20,055 bases of DNA from a virus: positions 1-20,055 of IMG/VR virus record IMGVR_UViG_3300046616_000043; one strand, 5' to 3'. Position 1 is the stretch's first letter, and the number at the start of each line of letters is the position of its first letter. This document shows positions 6,253 through 13,096 of the stretch, piece by piece. The translations under genes were made by a program, and so were the position numbers. The notes beneath the pieces are model-generated. The model saw only the letters and a list, made by a program, of their open reading frames with translations, made no database searches and was not told the DNA's origin.

Positions 6253-6288
6253 AATCTATCAAACTGTGAACGAAACGTAAACAAGAAA
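6253..6288 (-). promoter_or_regulatory. Early-type promoter of the recurring family
   Basis: Minus strand: TTTTCTTG, -35 TTTACG (6276-6281), 17-base spacer, -10 TAGATT (6253-6258), then a leader ending CCACGGAGACTTCGAA at the ATG at 6219. It lies directly after the stop of the 256-residue gene and has no separate terminator. Confidence 0.73.
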
Positions 6289-6290
6289 AT

Positions 6291-7061
6291 TCAGACTGCT
6301 CTGAAGTGAGAGATCTTCGTAGTCTTGATGCCGTCTCGTTCATCGTGACGCTTGATCCGTGCACGGAACTTCAGTTCGTCTCCTACTTCTCCGATCTTCT
6401 TTCCTGTATGGACGAGAATGTCGTCTCCGATCAGGATCTTCGTGAAGTACCACGGATTGGAGTACTCGTCATTGTGGAATGAAGAGACAACGATCTTTCC
6501 TTCGAAGTTCAGACGTTGGAATTGGATGCCGATGTGGTTGGACTTGAGGTCCTGTTCTTTCCACTCAGCTCTTTTCTTGTCACGGATCTCGAAGAGGTTT
6601 CGATCCATGGCTACGCCTATCGCTACAGACGAGAGGGTCTGCATAATAGCATCGGTGTCTGGCTTCTTCGATTGATCAGAGAGCCAGAGGATGTATCCGT
6701 CAGGAAGTTCGTTGATCTTCTGTCCACGGTTCTTGCCGAACGGGATGATACCGGACTCGATCGTTTCTAGTTGAACTGTCTTGTGAGCAGAGAGTCTTCC
6801 ACGACGCTTGATGATCTCGTCGACTTCGGGTCCGAGGTAGTTGACCTTGCAGTGTTCGTCTTCGACTCGAGACTTGAACTCTTCGACTCGAAGCATCGCT
6901 TTGCGTTCTGCTTCTTCGAGGTTCGTCGAGAGGTTCTTGATGTAGCGATCTGAGTCGAACGGATTGCCATCAGTGAAGCGGTGACAACGGAGAGTGAACA
7001 TCGCGTTGCCTCCACCAGAGGAGATGTAGAAGTTGAAGAAGGTTTTCTGGACGTTCATCAT
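6291..7061 (-). CDS. ExoX-C/DUF3820-like domain protein, 256 aa
   Basis: The centre (about residues 104-130) reads IPFGKNRGQKINELPDGYIL followed by WLSDQ. This is the signature of the DUF3820 / ExoX C-terminal-like segment seen in phage and bacterial nucleases and DNA-processing proteins. The N-terminal 100 residues include a long charged helix (about 45-68). The C-terminal region (165-256) is beta-rich and ends GDELKFRARIKRHDERDG and KTTKISHFRAV, resembling the strand pattern of small OB-like nucleic-acid-binding modules (inference). No DEDD exonuclease core is present, so it is probably a DNA-binding accessory and not a nuclease. The ATG at 7061 has GGAG 5 bases upstream and overlaps the previous stop by ATGA. 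Confidence 0.8.
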   Translation of the reverse strand: MMNVQKTFFNFYISSGGGNAMFTLRCHRFTDGNPFDSDRYIKNLSTNLEEAERKAMLRVEEFKSRVEDEHCKVNYLGPEVDEIIKRRGRLSAHKTVQLETIESGIIPFGKNRGQKINELPDGYILWLSDQSKKPDTDAIMQTLSSVAIGVAMDRNLFEIRDKKRAEWKEQDLKSNHIGIQFQRLNFEGKIVVSSFHNDEYSNPWYFTKILIGDDILVHTGKKIGEVGDELKFRARIKRHDERDGIKTTKISHFRAV

Positions 7062-7261
7062 TCGGACTCCTCGTTAAGCTTGGCGAGAACTCTTTCGAGA
7101 GCAGGAGACGTCTTACCAGATCGAAGAATGCCTTGGCGATTAATTGCCATCATGTGCTGTTCGAATTTGATGATGAAGAGTGGAGCACCGAGTGCTCGAA
7201 GACGCTTGAGAGTTTGGAGTCGTTCGATGGACTTTCTTTTGGCTCGGACTTTAGCAGTCAT
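7058..7261 (-). CDS. Small basic unknown protein, 67 aa
   Basis: First gene after the promoter at 7293-7328; the ATG at 7261 follows CCACGGAGACTTCAA. The protein is very basic and helical at the N-terminus (MTAKVRAKRKSIERLQTLKR), so contact with nucleic acid or the ribosome is plausible. The C-terminus is ALERVLAKLNEESE. No family recognised. It is coupled to the DUF3820-like gene by an ATGA overlap, and the two make up the whole transcription unit. Confidence 0.77.
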   Translation of the reverse strand: MTAKVRAKRKSIERLQTLKRLRALGAPLFIIKFEQHMMAINRQGILRSGKTSPALERVLAKLNEESE

Positions 7262-7269
7262 TTGAAGTC

Positions 7270-7313
7270 TCCGTGGTTTTGTTTATGAAACGATACTATT
7301 CCAAAACCACGGA
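7270..7313. repeat. 12-bp perfect inverted repeat across promoter and leader
   Basis: TCCGTGGTTTTG (7270-7281) and CAAAACCACGGA (7302-7313) are exact reverse complements separated by 20 bases that include the -10 box. On the minus strand one arm lies in the -35/-10 spacer and the other is the CCACGGAG ribosome-binding site. The upstream arm is probably not transcribed, so a DNA operator is likelier than an RNA hairpin. Confidence 0.6.
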
Positions 7314-7328
7314 AACGTAAACAAGAAA
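7293..7328 (-). promoter_or_regulatory. Early-type promoter of the recurring family
   Basis: Minus strand: CTTTCTTG, -35 TTTACG (7316-7321), 17-base spacer, -10 TAGTAT (7293-7298), leader ATAAACAAAACCACGGAG, ATG at 7261. The upstream block starts immediately after the TGA of the 131-residue gene at 7332. Confidence 0.73.
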
Positions 7329-7331
7329 GTT

Positions 7332-7727
7332 TCAGTCGGGTGGATGGTTGGCGAAGTACGGGATTTCGAAGACATCGAAGCCTCGACCAGCAATCTTGAT
7401 CGCTTCATCGAGCATGGACAGTGTGCTCTCCTTCGTCGTATCCGGATGATCGTCAAAATCGAACAGATACATCGGGCGACTCGTAACGTTCTGGATTGCC
7501 TGCATTACGATCTCTTGGATGCAGATGAACATTGCCACAGTGACACGACGCTTGTGTGAAGCTCGATACAACGCACCTTGCATCGTGAACGAGCATGCCT
7601 GACGATCGAGCCAATCGAAACCGTGACCATCCTTGTTTCGAGCGAGATTTCCTCCTTGATGCCAGCCGTTTCTGACATACGCTCTAGTCTGTTCGATAAC
7701 TTCCTTCGGGATGTTCGGTTCAGTCAT
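7332..7727 (-). CDS. DUF6197-like phage protein, 131 aa
   Basis: Residues about 21-55 contain GWHQGGNLARNKDGHGFDWL, then RQACSFTMQGALYRA. This is the W-x-QG-x3-AR ... C-x5-GAL-x-RA pattern that I associate with DUF6197, a family of small actinobacterial and phage proteins of unknown role. The central helix is VTVAMFICIQEIVMQAIQNV. The ATG at 7727 has GAGGAA 5 bases upstream and overlaps the previous gene by 8 bases (ATGACTGA). It is the last gene of the operon that starts at ligase. Family assignment is from pattern memory only. Confidence 0.77.
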   Translation of the reverse strand: MTEPNIPKEVIEQTRAYVRNGWHQGGNLARNKDGHGFDWLDRQACSFTMQGALYRASHKRRVTVAMFICIQEIVMQAIQNVTSRPMYLFDFDDHPDTTKESTLSMLDEAIKIAGRGFDVFEIPYFANHPPD

Positions 7728-8007
7728 CGATTTCCTCGGTCTCGATTTCCTCGTACGAGTCCTTGATGATCTTCACATCGAACTCGTTCAGATCTCCGTA
7801 ACCTTCGAGAAACATGTCGCCGTTCCACCAGTTCTCGAGAGCGTGATGCTCAGCGATGTTCTGGAGATGTTCTTCAGGAGTTTCTCCTTTGTTTGTGATC
7901 ATGCTGTTGTACTCCGAGATGAGCTCTGGAGTCAGCTTGTCCAGATCGATCTCGATCGTGACTGTTTTGATGATCGTAGTTCGAAATGATTTCCGTATCT
8001 TGGTCAT
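7720..8007 (-). CDS. Unknown acidic phage protein, 95 aa
   Basis: It begins [20 protein letters not shown] and ends KDSYEEIETEEIDD. A basic N-terminal strand is followed by an acidic helical body, with HHALENWWNGDMFLEGYGDL at about residues 54-73. The ATG at 8007 has GGAG 6 bases upstream and overlaps the DHFR stop by ATGA. No motif of known function. Co-transcribed with ThyA and DHFR. Confidence 0.77.
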   Translation of the reverse strand: MTKIRKSFRTTIIKTVTIEIDLDKLTPELISEYNSMITNKGETPEEHLQNIAEHHALENWWNGDMFLEGYGDLNEFDVKIIKDSYEEIETEEIDD

Positions 8008-8399
8008 AGAGATCTCCAGTCGGTTTCAGGGAAGTAGGTGTCTGCTGGACCGTTGTAGTTGATGTGTGCGATGTAGAAGCGATCTACGTACGGTATCCAG
8101 CGTTCGTAGATCTTAGCACCTCCGATGATGAAGACTTCTTCGTGGCCGAGGGCATCGGCTTGCTCTCGAAGATAAGACGGAGTCTGACCATGGAATGCAC
8201 AGGCTAAAGTCCGTCTAGACTCCTTGAGTTCGATTTTTCCGACGATCGAATCGTAGGTGTGACGACCAGCAAGCATGAAGCTGCCAGTCGTCATCTTCTT
8301 GAACCAACGAAGATCATCGCCGTTTCTCGGCCAAGGGAGCTGTCCGTTCAAACCGAGCTGTCCGTTGTTGCCGATTGCTGCGATGAGATTGATCTTCAC
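8004..8399 (-). CDS. Dihydrofolate reductase, C-terminally short
   Basis: DHFR reduces dihydrofolate with NADPH and regenerates the cofactor used up by the adjacent thymidylate synthase. The family pattern is clear: [20 protein letters not shown] (residues 2-21), the [18 protein letters not shown] catalytic/folate segment with acidic D29, the AGRHTYDSI nucleotide-binding turn, [10 protein letters not shown] and [11 protein letters not shown] start at the GTG at 8399, which overlaps the ThyA stop (GTGA) and places KINLIAAIG at the N-terminus; a longer upstream reading would lie inside thyA. At 131 aa it is shorter than E. coli DHFR (159 aa) and stops right after ETDWRSL, so the final beta-strands are missing. 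The stop overlaps the next gene cleanly by ATGA, so it does not look like a recent frameshift. Confidence 0.87.
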   Translation of the reverse strand: MKINLIAAIGNNGQLGLNGQLPWPRNGDDLRWFKKMTTGSFMLAGRHTYDSIVGKIELKESRRTLACAFHGQTPSYLREQADALGHEEVFIIGGAKIYERWIPYVDRFYIAHINYNGPADTYFPETDWRSL

Positions 8400-9238
8400 T
8401 TGGACACCGGAGCCTTGATGGTAGACATCGGATTGTAGTTGACGAGTTGGAAGTCTTCGTAAGTCAGATCGAACATGCTCTTGTCGGAATTGACGAGCAT
8501 CGTCGGTTGGTCCAGATGCACGCACTGATCGTAACGAGATAGCTGTTCTTTCACAGCATCTTCGTGCGTATCGTAGATGTGCGAGTTACCGAAGGTATGA
8601 ACGAAGTCACCGAGCCCGAGCCCGCATTCACGAGCGATGAGCTGTGTGAGAAGTGCGTACGAAGCAATGTTGAACGGAACGCCGAGGAACCAGTCTGCCG
8701 AACGCTGATACAGCTGACAAGACAGACGCTTCTTCGAGTCGACATGGAATTGGAACATCATGTGACACGGAGGAAGTGCCATGCCATCGACTTCAGCAGG
8801 GTTCCATGCAGTGACGATGTGTCGGCGAGAATGCGGAGACTTCTTGAGGTCATCGATCACTCGACGGATCTGATCGATCGGTTCGTCTACGATTTCGTCT
8901 CTAGAATAACAGACGAGGTTCGTCCAGGACATCCACTGCTTGCCGTAGACAGGACCGAGGTCACCATTCGCATCAGCCCATTCGTCCCAGATCTTGACGT
9001 TATGATCATGGAGATACTTGATGTTCGTATCGCCTTTGAGGAACCACAGGAGTTCGACGATGATCGACTTCAGATGAAGCTTCTTGGTCGAGAGAAGAGG
9101 AAAGCCTTGAGCCAGGTTGAAGCGCATCTGGTGACCGAAGATGGCTTTCGTTCCGCCATTCCGCGGGTTAATGTGATCTCCGTTGAGATAGATTTCGTTC
9201 ATGTGACGAAGATATGAGATGTCGACTTGACTGGTCAT
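8396..9238 (-). CDS. thyA: Thymidylate synthase
   Basis: ThyA methylates dUMP to dTMP using methylene-tetrahydrofolate. The 280-residue protein is full length (E. coli 264) and has all key parts: RTK-like N-terminal region [20 protein letters not shown] (34-53), the catalytic [12 protein letters not shown] with C158, the [20 protein letters not shown] block and [12 protein letters not shown]. The [11 protein letters not shown] segment (137-147) includes the phosphate-binding arginines. The ATG at 9238 overlaps the stop of the HAD gene by ATGA, and DHFR follows by GTGA. The phage thus encodes the whole thymidylate cycle except dUMP supply. T4 has the reverse order (frd before td). Confidence 0.97.
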   Translation of the reverse strand: MTSQVDISYLRHMNEIYLNGDHINPRNGGTKAIFGHQMRFNLAQGFPLLSTKKLHLKSIIVELLWFLKGDTNIKYLHDHNVKIWDEWADANGDLGPVYGKQWMSWTNLVCYSRDEIVDEPIDQIRRVIDDLKKSPHSRRHIVTAWNPAEVDGMALPPCHMMFQFHVDSKKRLSCQLYQRSADWFLGVPFNIASYALLTQLIARECGLGLGDFVHTFGNSHIYDTHEDAVKEQLSRYDQCVHLDQPTMLVNSDKSMFDLTYEDFQLVNYNPMSTIKAPVSK

Positions 9239-9825
9239 GAAATAGTCCTTTTGCTGTTGAGGAGTCGTTGCTTAACACGGTATGCAATGGTCTTTGTCAC
9301 ACCATATTCCGGATCTGTCTGGCAGTGAAACTTTTTTTGATGATCGAAGAAATCTCCGTCATCGTCGAGAATGCACATCGTAATCGTCTGATCACGGAAG
9401 TACTTGAAGAGAAAGTCTTCGATCTCCAGTCCTCTGTATCCGTGGCTGAATTTCTCTGTTCGACCGATGATCTTCTTGGAGTGTTCGTCGAGAACAGACT
9501 CGAGACATTTCATCAGAAGAGGATCTGTTCGCCATGTTGAAGAGATTACGATTTTGGTATCTGGAACTGCGTCGAGTACGTTCTTCAAAAGACCGACACA
9601 TTTTGGATCGAACGAACCGATGAAGAAATCAGCTCCGTCGCCTTCGGAGAAGTAATCGACAGGATTTTTCCACACCTCATTGTTGAGAACGCCGTCAACA
9701 TCGAGAAACAAGAGTCTCGGTTCGTCGACGATCTTCTCAGCGATGCCATGAGTGAACAGTTCTTCGAGTTGTTCGTACGGCATGATCGTCTCGAGTTGTT
9801 CGAGTGGGATGCGGACGTCTGTCAT
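9235..9825 (-). CDS. HAD-family phosphatase, 196 aa
   Basis: HAD motif I is [12 protein letters not shown] (38-49; nucleophile D42, acid D44). Motif II is IVISSTWR (92-99), and the late acidic motif is [12 protein letters not shown] (151-162). The [15 protein letters not shown] segment before it is typical of the HAD group once described in Swiss-army-knife RNA-repair proteins. The 35-residue N-terminal extension ([20 protein letters not shown]) is unrelated to the fold. A 5'-nucleotidase or polynucleotide 3'-phosphatase role are both possible. The position directly before thyA, with ATGA overlap, favours nucleotide metabolism (inference). Start ATG 9825 overlaps the previous stop by ATGA. 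Confidence 0.87.
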   Translation of the reverse strand: MTDVRIPLEQLETIMPYEQLEELFTHGIAEKIVDEPRLLFLDVDGVLNNEVWKNPVDYFSEGDGADFFIGSFDPKCVGLLKNVLDAVPDTKIVISSTWRTDPLLMKCLESVLDEHSKKIIGRTEKFSHGYRGLEIEDFLFKYFRDQTITMCILDDDGDFFDHQKKFHCQTDPEYGVTKTIAYRVKQRLLNSKRTIS

Positions 9826-10211
9826 TCACTGAATTCCTTGCTGAGTGCGTCTTCTGTTGTGACGTCGAGTTTGTCTTGAAGTTCTCCGAGAATTCGTTGA
9901 GCCGATTGTGTGATCCGTTCGATGATCTCCGGATCGAAAGCAGAGACTTCACGAACGCTGTTCGGATACATCGAACCCCATTCTGAGTTGAGCCTCATTT
10001 TCGCGATGATTCTTTCTCCGTCGGTCTTCGCTTCACGGATCTCTCCGTAGACTCTCTCAGCGAATTCTCGTCTGAAGTCTTTCGTTCCAGTGAGCTTGCC
10101 GTAATCCCAGTTGATGTTAGGATACAGATCGATCATCGTAAGATCGAGACGTTCGACAGGATTGACCGGAACCAGAGAGTTCTCGATCGTGCGATCCTCA
10201 ATGATGCTCAT
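9822..10211 (-). CDS. Unknown phage protein, 129 aa
   Basis: I chose the ATG at 10211 (MSIIEDRTIENSLVPVNPVE), which overlaps the previous stop by ATGA and has GGAG 5 bases upstream; a longer reading would run into the previous gene. The central part is helical and charged (DFRREFAERVYGEIREAKTD, about 47-66). The C-terminal helix reads IERITQSAQRILGELQDKLD. No known domain. It lies just before the HAD phosphatase. Confidence 0.75.
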   Translation of the reverse strand: MSIIEDRTIENSLVPVNPVERLDLTMIDLYPNINWDYGKLTGTKDFRREFAERVYGEIREAKTDGERIIAKMRLNSEWGSMYPNSVREVSAFDPEIIERITQSAQRILGELQDKLDVTTEDALSKEFSE

Positions 10212-10537
10212 GCGAGCTCCGATGCATGTTCGCAGACTTCGATTACCACCTTGCATCCTCGAAGTCGAGCAGCGTTCGCAAGGAGAGTGGATGCAGTCTT
10301 GTCGAAGTACGTGTGGATGACGACCTTCTCATCCTTCGAAGTCTCGATGAGTTCCTTGCACTTGTTGAACGGAGTGCTTCGAGCATCAATGTAAAGATAC
10401 GACGTACTCTTCTTGACGAATTCTCCGAAGTTCGAGTTGCGAGGAAGGTACCAGAAAGTGCGTGGATCCACTTTCGCACGGAGCTCGGACGTCTTCACGA
10501 TCTGGTCGTAGAAGTCGTAGTATTCGTACACAGCCAT
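10208..10537 (-). CDS. Unknown phage protein, Rossmann-like pattern, 109 aa
   Basis: It starts MAVYEYYDFYDQIVKTSELR with GGAGG 9 bases upstream; its ATG overlaps the previous stop as TGATG. A strand-helix-strand arrangement is visible: SYLYIDARS, a helix, EKVVIHTYFD, a helix LLANAARLRG, then CKVVIEVCEHASELA. Toprim- or NYN-like folds look similar, but no full catalytic set is seen, so no function is assigned. Confidence 0.73.
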   Translation of the reverse strand: MAVYEYYDFYDQIVKTSELRAKVDPRTFWYLPRNSNFGEFVKKSTSYLYIDARSTPFNKCKELIETSKDEKVVIHTYFDKTASTLLANAARLRGCKVVIEVCEHASELA

Positions 10538-10902
10538 CAGTAGTAACCTCCGTTGTATTCTTCGTCGTCTTCGATCTTCGAGATCGTCTGTGTTTCAGCG
10601 TCGTATCGAGTTTCATCTTTGTGGAAACCGAGAGTCTCGATCTCGACGGTGTTCGAGAAGCCTCGTTTCATGAGAAACTTGCCGATACCGTGGGTGAATG
10701 GTCGCATGTGTCTTCCAGATCCTCCGTAAGATCCAGTGACGACGATGACGTAACCTGTTGGAGAATCGTATCGAGTCGGAGAGTGTTTCTCGCCTTCGAG
10801 GTACCAAGGACACGTGGAGTTGTCAGGAAGCGAGTCGACGTACTCTTGAAGAAGGTCCTTTCGGACAGCCTCGACAGTTTTGACGTAATTCGTGTATCCC
10901 AT
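10537..10902 (-). CDS. Unknown phage protein, 121 aa
   Basis: It starts MGYTNYVKTVEAVRKDLLQE (ATG 10902, 5 bases after the preceding stop) and ends ISKIEDDEEYNGGYY. A glycine/serine-rich central turn, VVTGSYGGSGRHMRPFTHG (about residues 54-72), is the most distinctive part and could be a binding loop. The C-terminal tail is acidic. I do not recognise it. Confidence 0.75.
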   Translation of the reverse strand: MGYTNYVKTVEAVRKDLLQEYVDSLPDNSTCPWYLEGEKHSPTRYDSPTGYVIVVTGSYGGSGRHMRPFTHGIGKFLMKRGFSNTVEIETLGFHKDETRYDAETQTISKIEDDEEYNGGYY

Positions 10903-10906
10903 CAGA

Positions 10907-11065
10907 TCACGCCGGCTTGACGAAAGCGATGAGAAGAATGAGGACGATCGCCATGATCCTCATGAAGAGATTGACGTGTTTGTTCACGTCGACGAAGTAG
11001 ACGATAGATGCACCGAAGCACCAGAAGAGTTTCCGTGCGACATCGATGTCGAAAACGATAGTCAT
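10907..11065 (-). CDS. Small membrane protein, 52 aa
   Basis: This short gene reads MTIVFDIDVARKLFWCFGAS at the start and LFMRIMAIVLILLIAFVKPA at the end. Two hydrophobic stretches (about residues 12-26 and 33-49) suggest two short membrane segments or one clear C-terminal helix. It fills the 160-base space between the genes at 11062 and 10902, with an ATGA overlap upstream, so the coding reading fits the operon. A small membrane-acting early protein is likely; precise role unknown. Confidence 0.7.
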   Translation of the reverse strand: MTIVFDIDVARKLFWCFGASIVYFVDVNKHVNLFMRIMAIVLILLIAFVKPA

Positions 11066-11328
11066 TTCTTGAACTCCGAGGCTAGGACAAAGCGGATTGC
11101 TACGTGTCCGGGTTTTTCGTAGACTCCGAGAAGAAAGATCTGATCTCGAACGTCGGTGAAGAGAAGATAAGGATCGCAGCCTTCAGGAGCAGCATAGGAC
11201 TTCACGAGTCCGGTTCCTAGATCTTCTCGATAAAGCAGAGGAGCTTTGACTCGTTCGACTATGAAGCCGTTGTCTTCGAGAGTCTTCTGGAACTCGTCTG
11301 TGGCGATTGCGTTGAATTCCATACTCAT
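11062..11328 (-). CDS. Unknown phage protein, 88 aa
   Basis: I start at the ATG at 11328 (MSMEFNAIATDEFQKTLEDN), which overlaps the previous stop by ATGA; AGGA lies 9 bases upstream. A second ATG two codons on is an alternative. The C-terminal half has beta-like stretches (YLLFTDVRDQIFLLGVYEKP; HVAIRFVLASEFKK). No family recognised. Longer in-frame readings overlap the previous gene and are rejected. Confidence 0.75.
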   Translation of the reverse strand: MSMEFNAIATDEFQKTLEDNGFIVERVKAPLLYREDLGTGLVKSYAAPEGCDPYLLFTDVRDQIFLLGVYEKPGHVAIRFVLASEFKK

Positions 11329-11546
11329 CGAAAATGATCCTGGAGAAAGAGAGGGACAGATACAGTTCCTGTCGAACTTACGATAACGGAGCAAGTTCTT
11401 GTCGGATACTCGTGGAGGTAGATTATCACAGGCAAAATCTCGTTCGGACGAGCTCTGTATTGCTCGCTCGGTGTCGGAAGAGTGCTAGTGAAATCTTTAT
11501 CGTTAGTGTACTGCTTGTACAACCAATCGAATTCATCGATATTCAT
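11325..11546 (-). CDS. Unknown phage protein, 73 aa
   Basis: It starts MNIDEFDWLYKQYTNDKDFT one base after the ligase stop, with GGAG 6 bases upstream. The N-terminus is helical and the second half beta-rich (ILPVIIYLHEY; TCSVIVSSTGTVSVPLFLQ). It is coupled to the next gene by ATGA. Function unknown. Confidence 0.75.
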   Translation of the reverse strand: MNIDEFDWLYKQYTNDKDFTSTLPTPSEQYRARPNEILPVIIYLHEYPTRTCSVIVSSTGTVSVPLFLQDHFR

Positions 11547-11547
11547 T

Positions 11548-12807
11548 TCACGCTCCAGTCGGGTTCATGTCATCTTTGTCGAGGCGGATCTTGGAAAGAC
11601 GAGAGTGACGGAACACTCCAGACTCAGTACGTTCCATGAACTTCACTTCACAGATGGAGTTCTCGTATTCGTCCCAGTTGTCCCAGATCTCTTGACGAAG
11701 TTTATCAGTCATACCGGATCCGACTCGGGAGATAGCACCCGTGTAGTCTTGGACGATCAGAGCACCAACTCTTCCGACGTGTTTCGTCTTCGGATTGCCT
11801 TCTTCCTTGCCGATGATTCTCGCTTCGATCGTTTCGAGAGGTTTCACCTTCTGCCATGTGACGTCTCGATCGAAGTTATAGGTTCCATAGGCGGTCTTGA
11901 CGATAACACCTTCGCCGCCTTGAGCTCTGACTCGATGATAGACAGCTTCTGCTTCTTCGATCGAGTTGACAATTTCGTGTTCAGCTATGAGATCGAAGAG
12001 GAAAGGATTGTTCGACCATTGAGACTGGAGATTGTTGTAGCGCATGAGATAAGGAACAGAGTACTTACGAGCGAAGAATGCGTCGTAAGGAATTGCATCG
12101 AAGACTCGGAGAGTGAGTTTGATGTTCGAACCGGATTTGGTTGCTCGAGAGATGCCAGAGGTCTTCTGGAATTTCGCAATGGAGTCTGCTTCGGAATCGA
12201 ATACCCATCCTGGATACTTCGAGAGTTCTTCTTCGATACGAGGATCGATGTTGACGACTGGTTTGCCATTACGAGACAGATAAGTCACGTTACCGTCATA
12301 GTCGACGATTGATACACACCGAATACCATCGAATTTCGTTTGTGCGTAAGAGCCGTGTTTGAAATTGTCAGGATCCCATGTAGCACAGAGCTGAACAGCG
12401 AAGGTCTTGTACGAACCAGGGAAGCATTCGAGGAACGATGCACCTTTGACTCCAGGCTTCCAGTCTTGGAAACCGTCGAAGATGCCGTTGATGATCTTCG
12501 CTTGGAGATCAGTAAGCATCTTTCCGCGACGATTGAGTTCGCGTCCGTTGCCTTGATCGAGGAGAGTGAAGATGATGGACCAGTCTATACCTTCGCCACC
12601 ACCAGCTTCCTTAAGCTTCGAGATGCCGAAGCGAGCGAATGGATCGAGATGCAGAACGTAGCACTTGTAGGTGAATTCGGAAATCTTCGCGAGTTCAACC
12701 TTCTTGGCGTTGGTTCCTTTGGAGTCGGCGATTGCTTGAAGATCACTGTCGATGATATTCGAGACAGTGTTTATTTCGTTTGTATCTTCAGAAAAGATGT
12801 CTAACAC
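11548..12807 (-). CDS. ATP-dependent DNA ligase
   Basis: The enzyme seals nicks in DNA by way of a lysine-AMP intermediate. Nucleotidyltransferase motifs are in order: motif I YAQTKFDGIR (K158), motif III WVFDSEAD (E206, with S in place of the usual G), motif IV GGEGVIVK (297-304) and motif V TWQKVKP (K320, K322). An OB-fold region follows (ARIIGKEEGN onward). At 419 aa it is somewhat shorter than T4 gp30 (487). The start is a GTG at 12807 behind CGGAGG (5 bases). It gives the N-terminus MLDIF, which matches the clamp-binding-like LDIF ends of the polymerase and glycosyltransferase. It leads a long operon behind the promoter at 12838-12873. Confidence 0.94.
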   Translation of the reverse strand: MLDIFSEDTNEINTVSNIIDSDLQAIADSKGTNAKKVELAKISEFTYKCYVLHLDPFARFGISKLKEAGGGEGIDWSIIFTLLDQGNGRELNRRGKMLTDLQAKIINGIFDGFQDWKPGVKGASFLECFPGSYKTFAVQLCATWDPDNFKHGSYAQTKFDGIRCVSIVDYDGNVTYLSRNGKPVVNIDPRIEEELSKYPGWVFDSEADSIAKFQKTSGISRATKSGSNIKLTLRVFDAIPYDAFFARKYSVPYLMRYNNLQSQWSNNPFLFDLIAEHEIVNSIEEAEAVYHRVRAQGGEGVIVKTAYGTYNFDRDVTWQKVKPLETIEARIIGKEEGNPKTKHVGRVGALIVQDYTGAISRVGSGMTDKLRQEIWDNWDEYENSICEVKFMERTESGVFRHSRLSKIRLDKDDMNPTGA

Positions 12808-12837
12808 AAATGCCTCCGTTGAGATTTGATTAAAGAA

Positions 12838-12873
12838 ATCTTATCACAACAGAAGCATCGTGTAAACAAGAAA
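12838..12873 (-). promoter_or_regulatory. Early-type promoter before ligase
   Basis: Minus strand: CTTTCTTG, -35 TTTACA (12861-12866), 17-base spacer, -10 TAAGAT (12838-12843). The leader is divergent (AATCTCAACGGAGGCATTT) and leads to the GTG at 12807. It starts directly after the TAA of the 73-residue membrane protein gene. It probably drives the ligase-to-7332 operon. Confidence 0.72.
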
Positions 12874-12874
12874 G

Positions 12875-13096
12875 TTATGCTGGAGTCAAATCGTCGTCAT
12901 CATCATTGAACAGTTCGTTCGACGCTCTGTAAAGAGAGTAGATGACAATTCCGATGGAAATGACGAAGCCTATGAAGTACAGATACCGAAGCTCCATCGA
13001 GAGCTCCGGCTGGTTCAGCAGATCGTCAAACAACGATCCGGATAAGATACCGACGATGATTATGATGAAATCGATCACGATCTGCTTCCAAGTCAT
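12875..13096 (-). CDS. Small two-helix membrane protein, 73 aa
   Basis: Two hydrophobic segments are evident: IVIDFIIIIVGILSGSLF (about residues 6-23) and YLYFIGFVISIGIVIYSLY (39-57). They are separated by a short polar loop and followed by a very acidic tail (NDDDDDLTPA). This is an inner-membrane topology compatible with both ends in the cytoplasm. The ATG at 13096 overlaps the previous stop by ATGA but has no clear ribosome-binding site, so it may rely on coupling. Phage proteins of this size often act in superinfection exclusion, lysis control or membrane attachment; nothing chooses between these. Confidence 0.77.
   Translation of the reverse strand: MTWKQIVIDFIIIIVGILSGSLFDDLLNQPELSMELRYLYFIGFVISIGIVIYSLYRASNELFNDDDDDLTPA

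Noticed and set aside
2277-7727. ATGACTGA 8-base overlaps at two gene junctions (2277-2284 and 7720-7727) as a possible shared element
   Set aside because: The shared sequence follows from the common DD-stop ending and MT(E) start; it is a coupling overlap and not enough evidence for a dedicated signal.
8400-8525. N-terminal extension of DHFR by 42 residues
   Set aside because: It would lie inside thyA and has no family similarity; the GTG at 8399 with GTGA overlap puts the DHFR N-terminus in the expected place.
8564-9217. Plus-strand open frame of 217 codons
   Set aside because: Antisense to thyA, which is unmistakable on the minus strand.
11482-12312. Plus-strand open frame of 276 codons
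   Set aside because: Antisense to DNA ligase, which carries all expected motifs in order.
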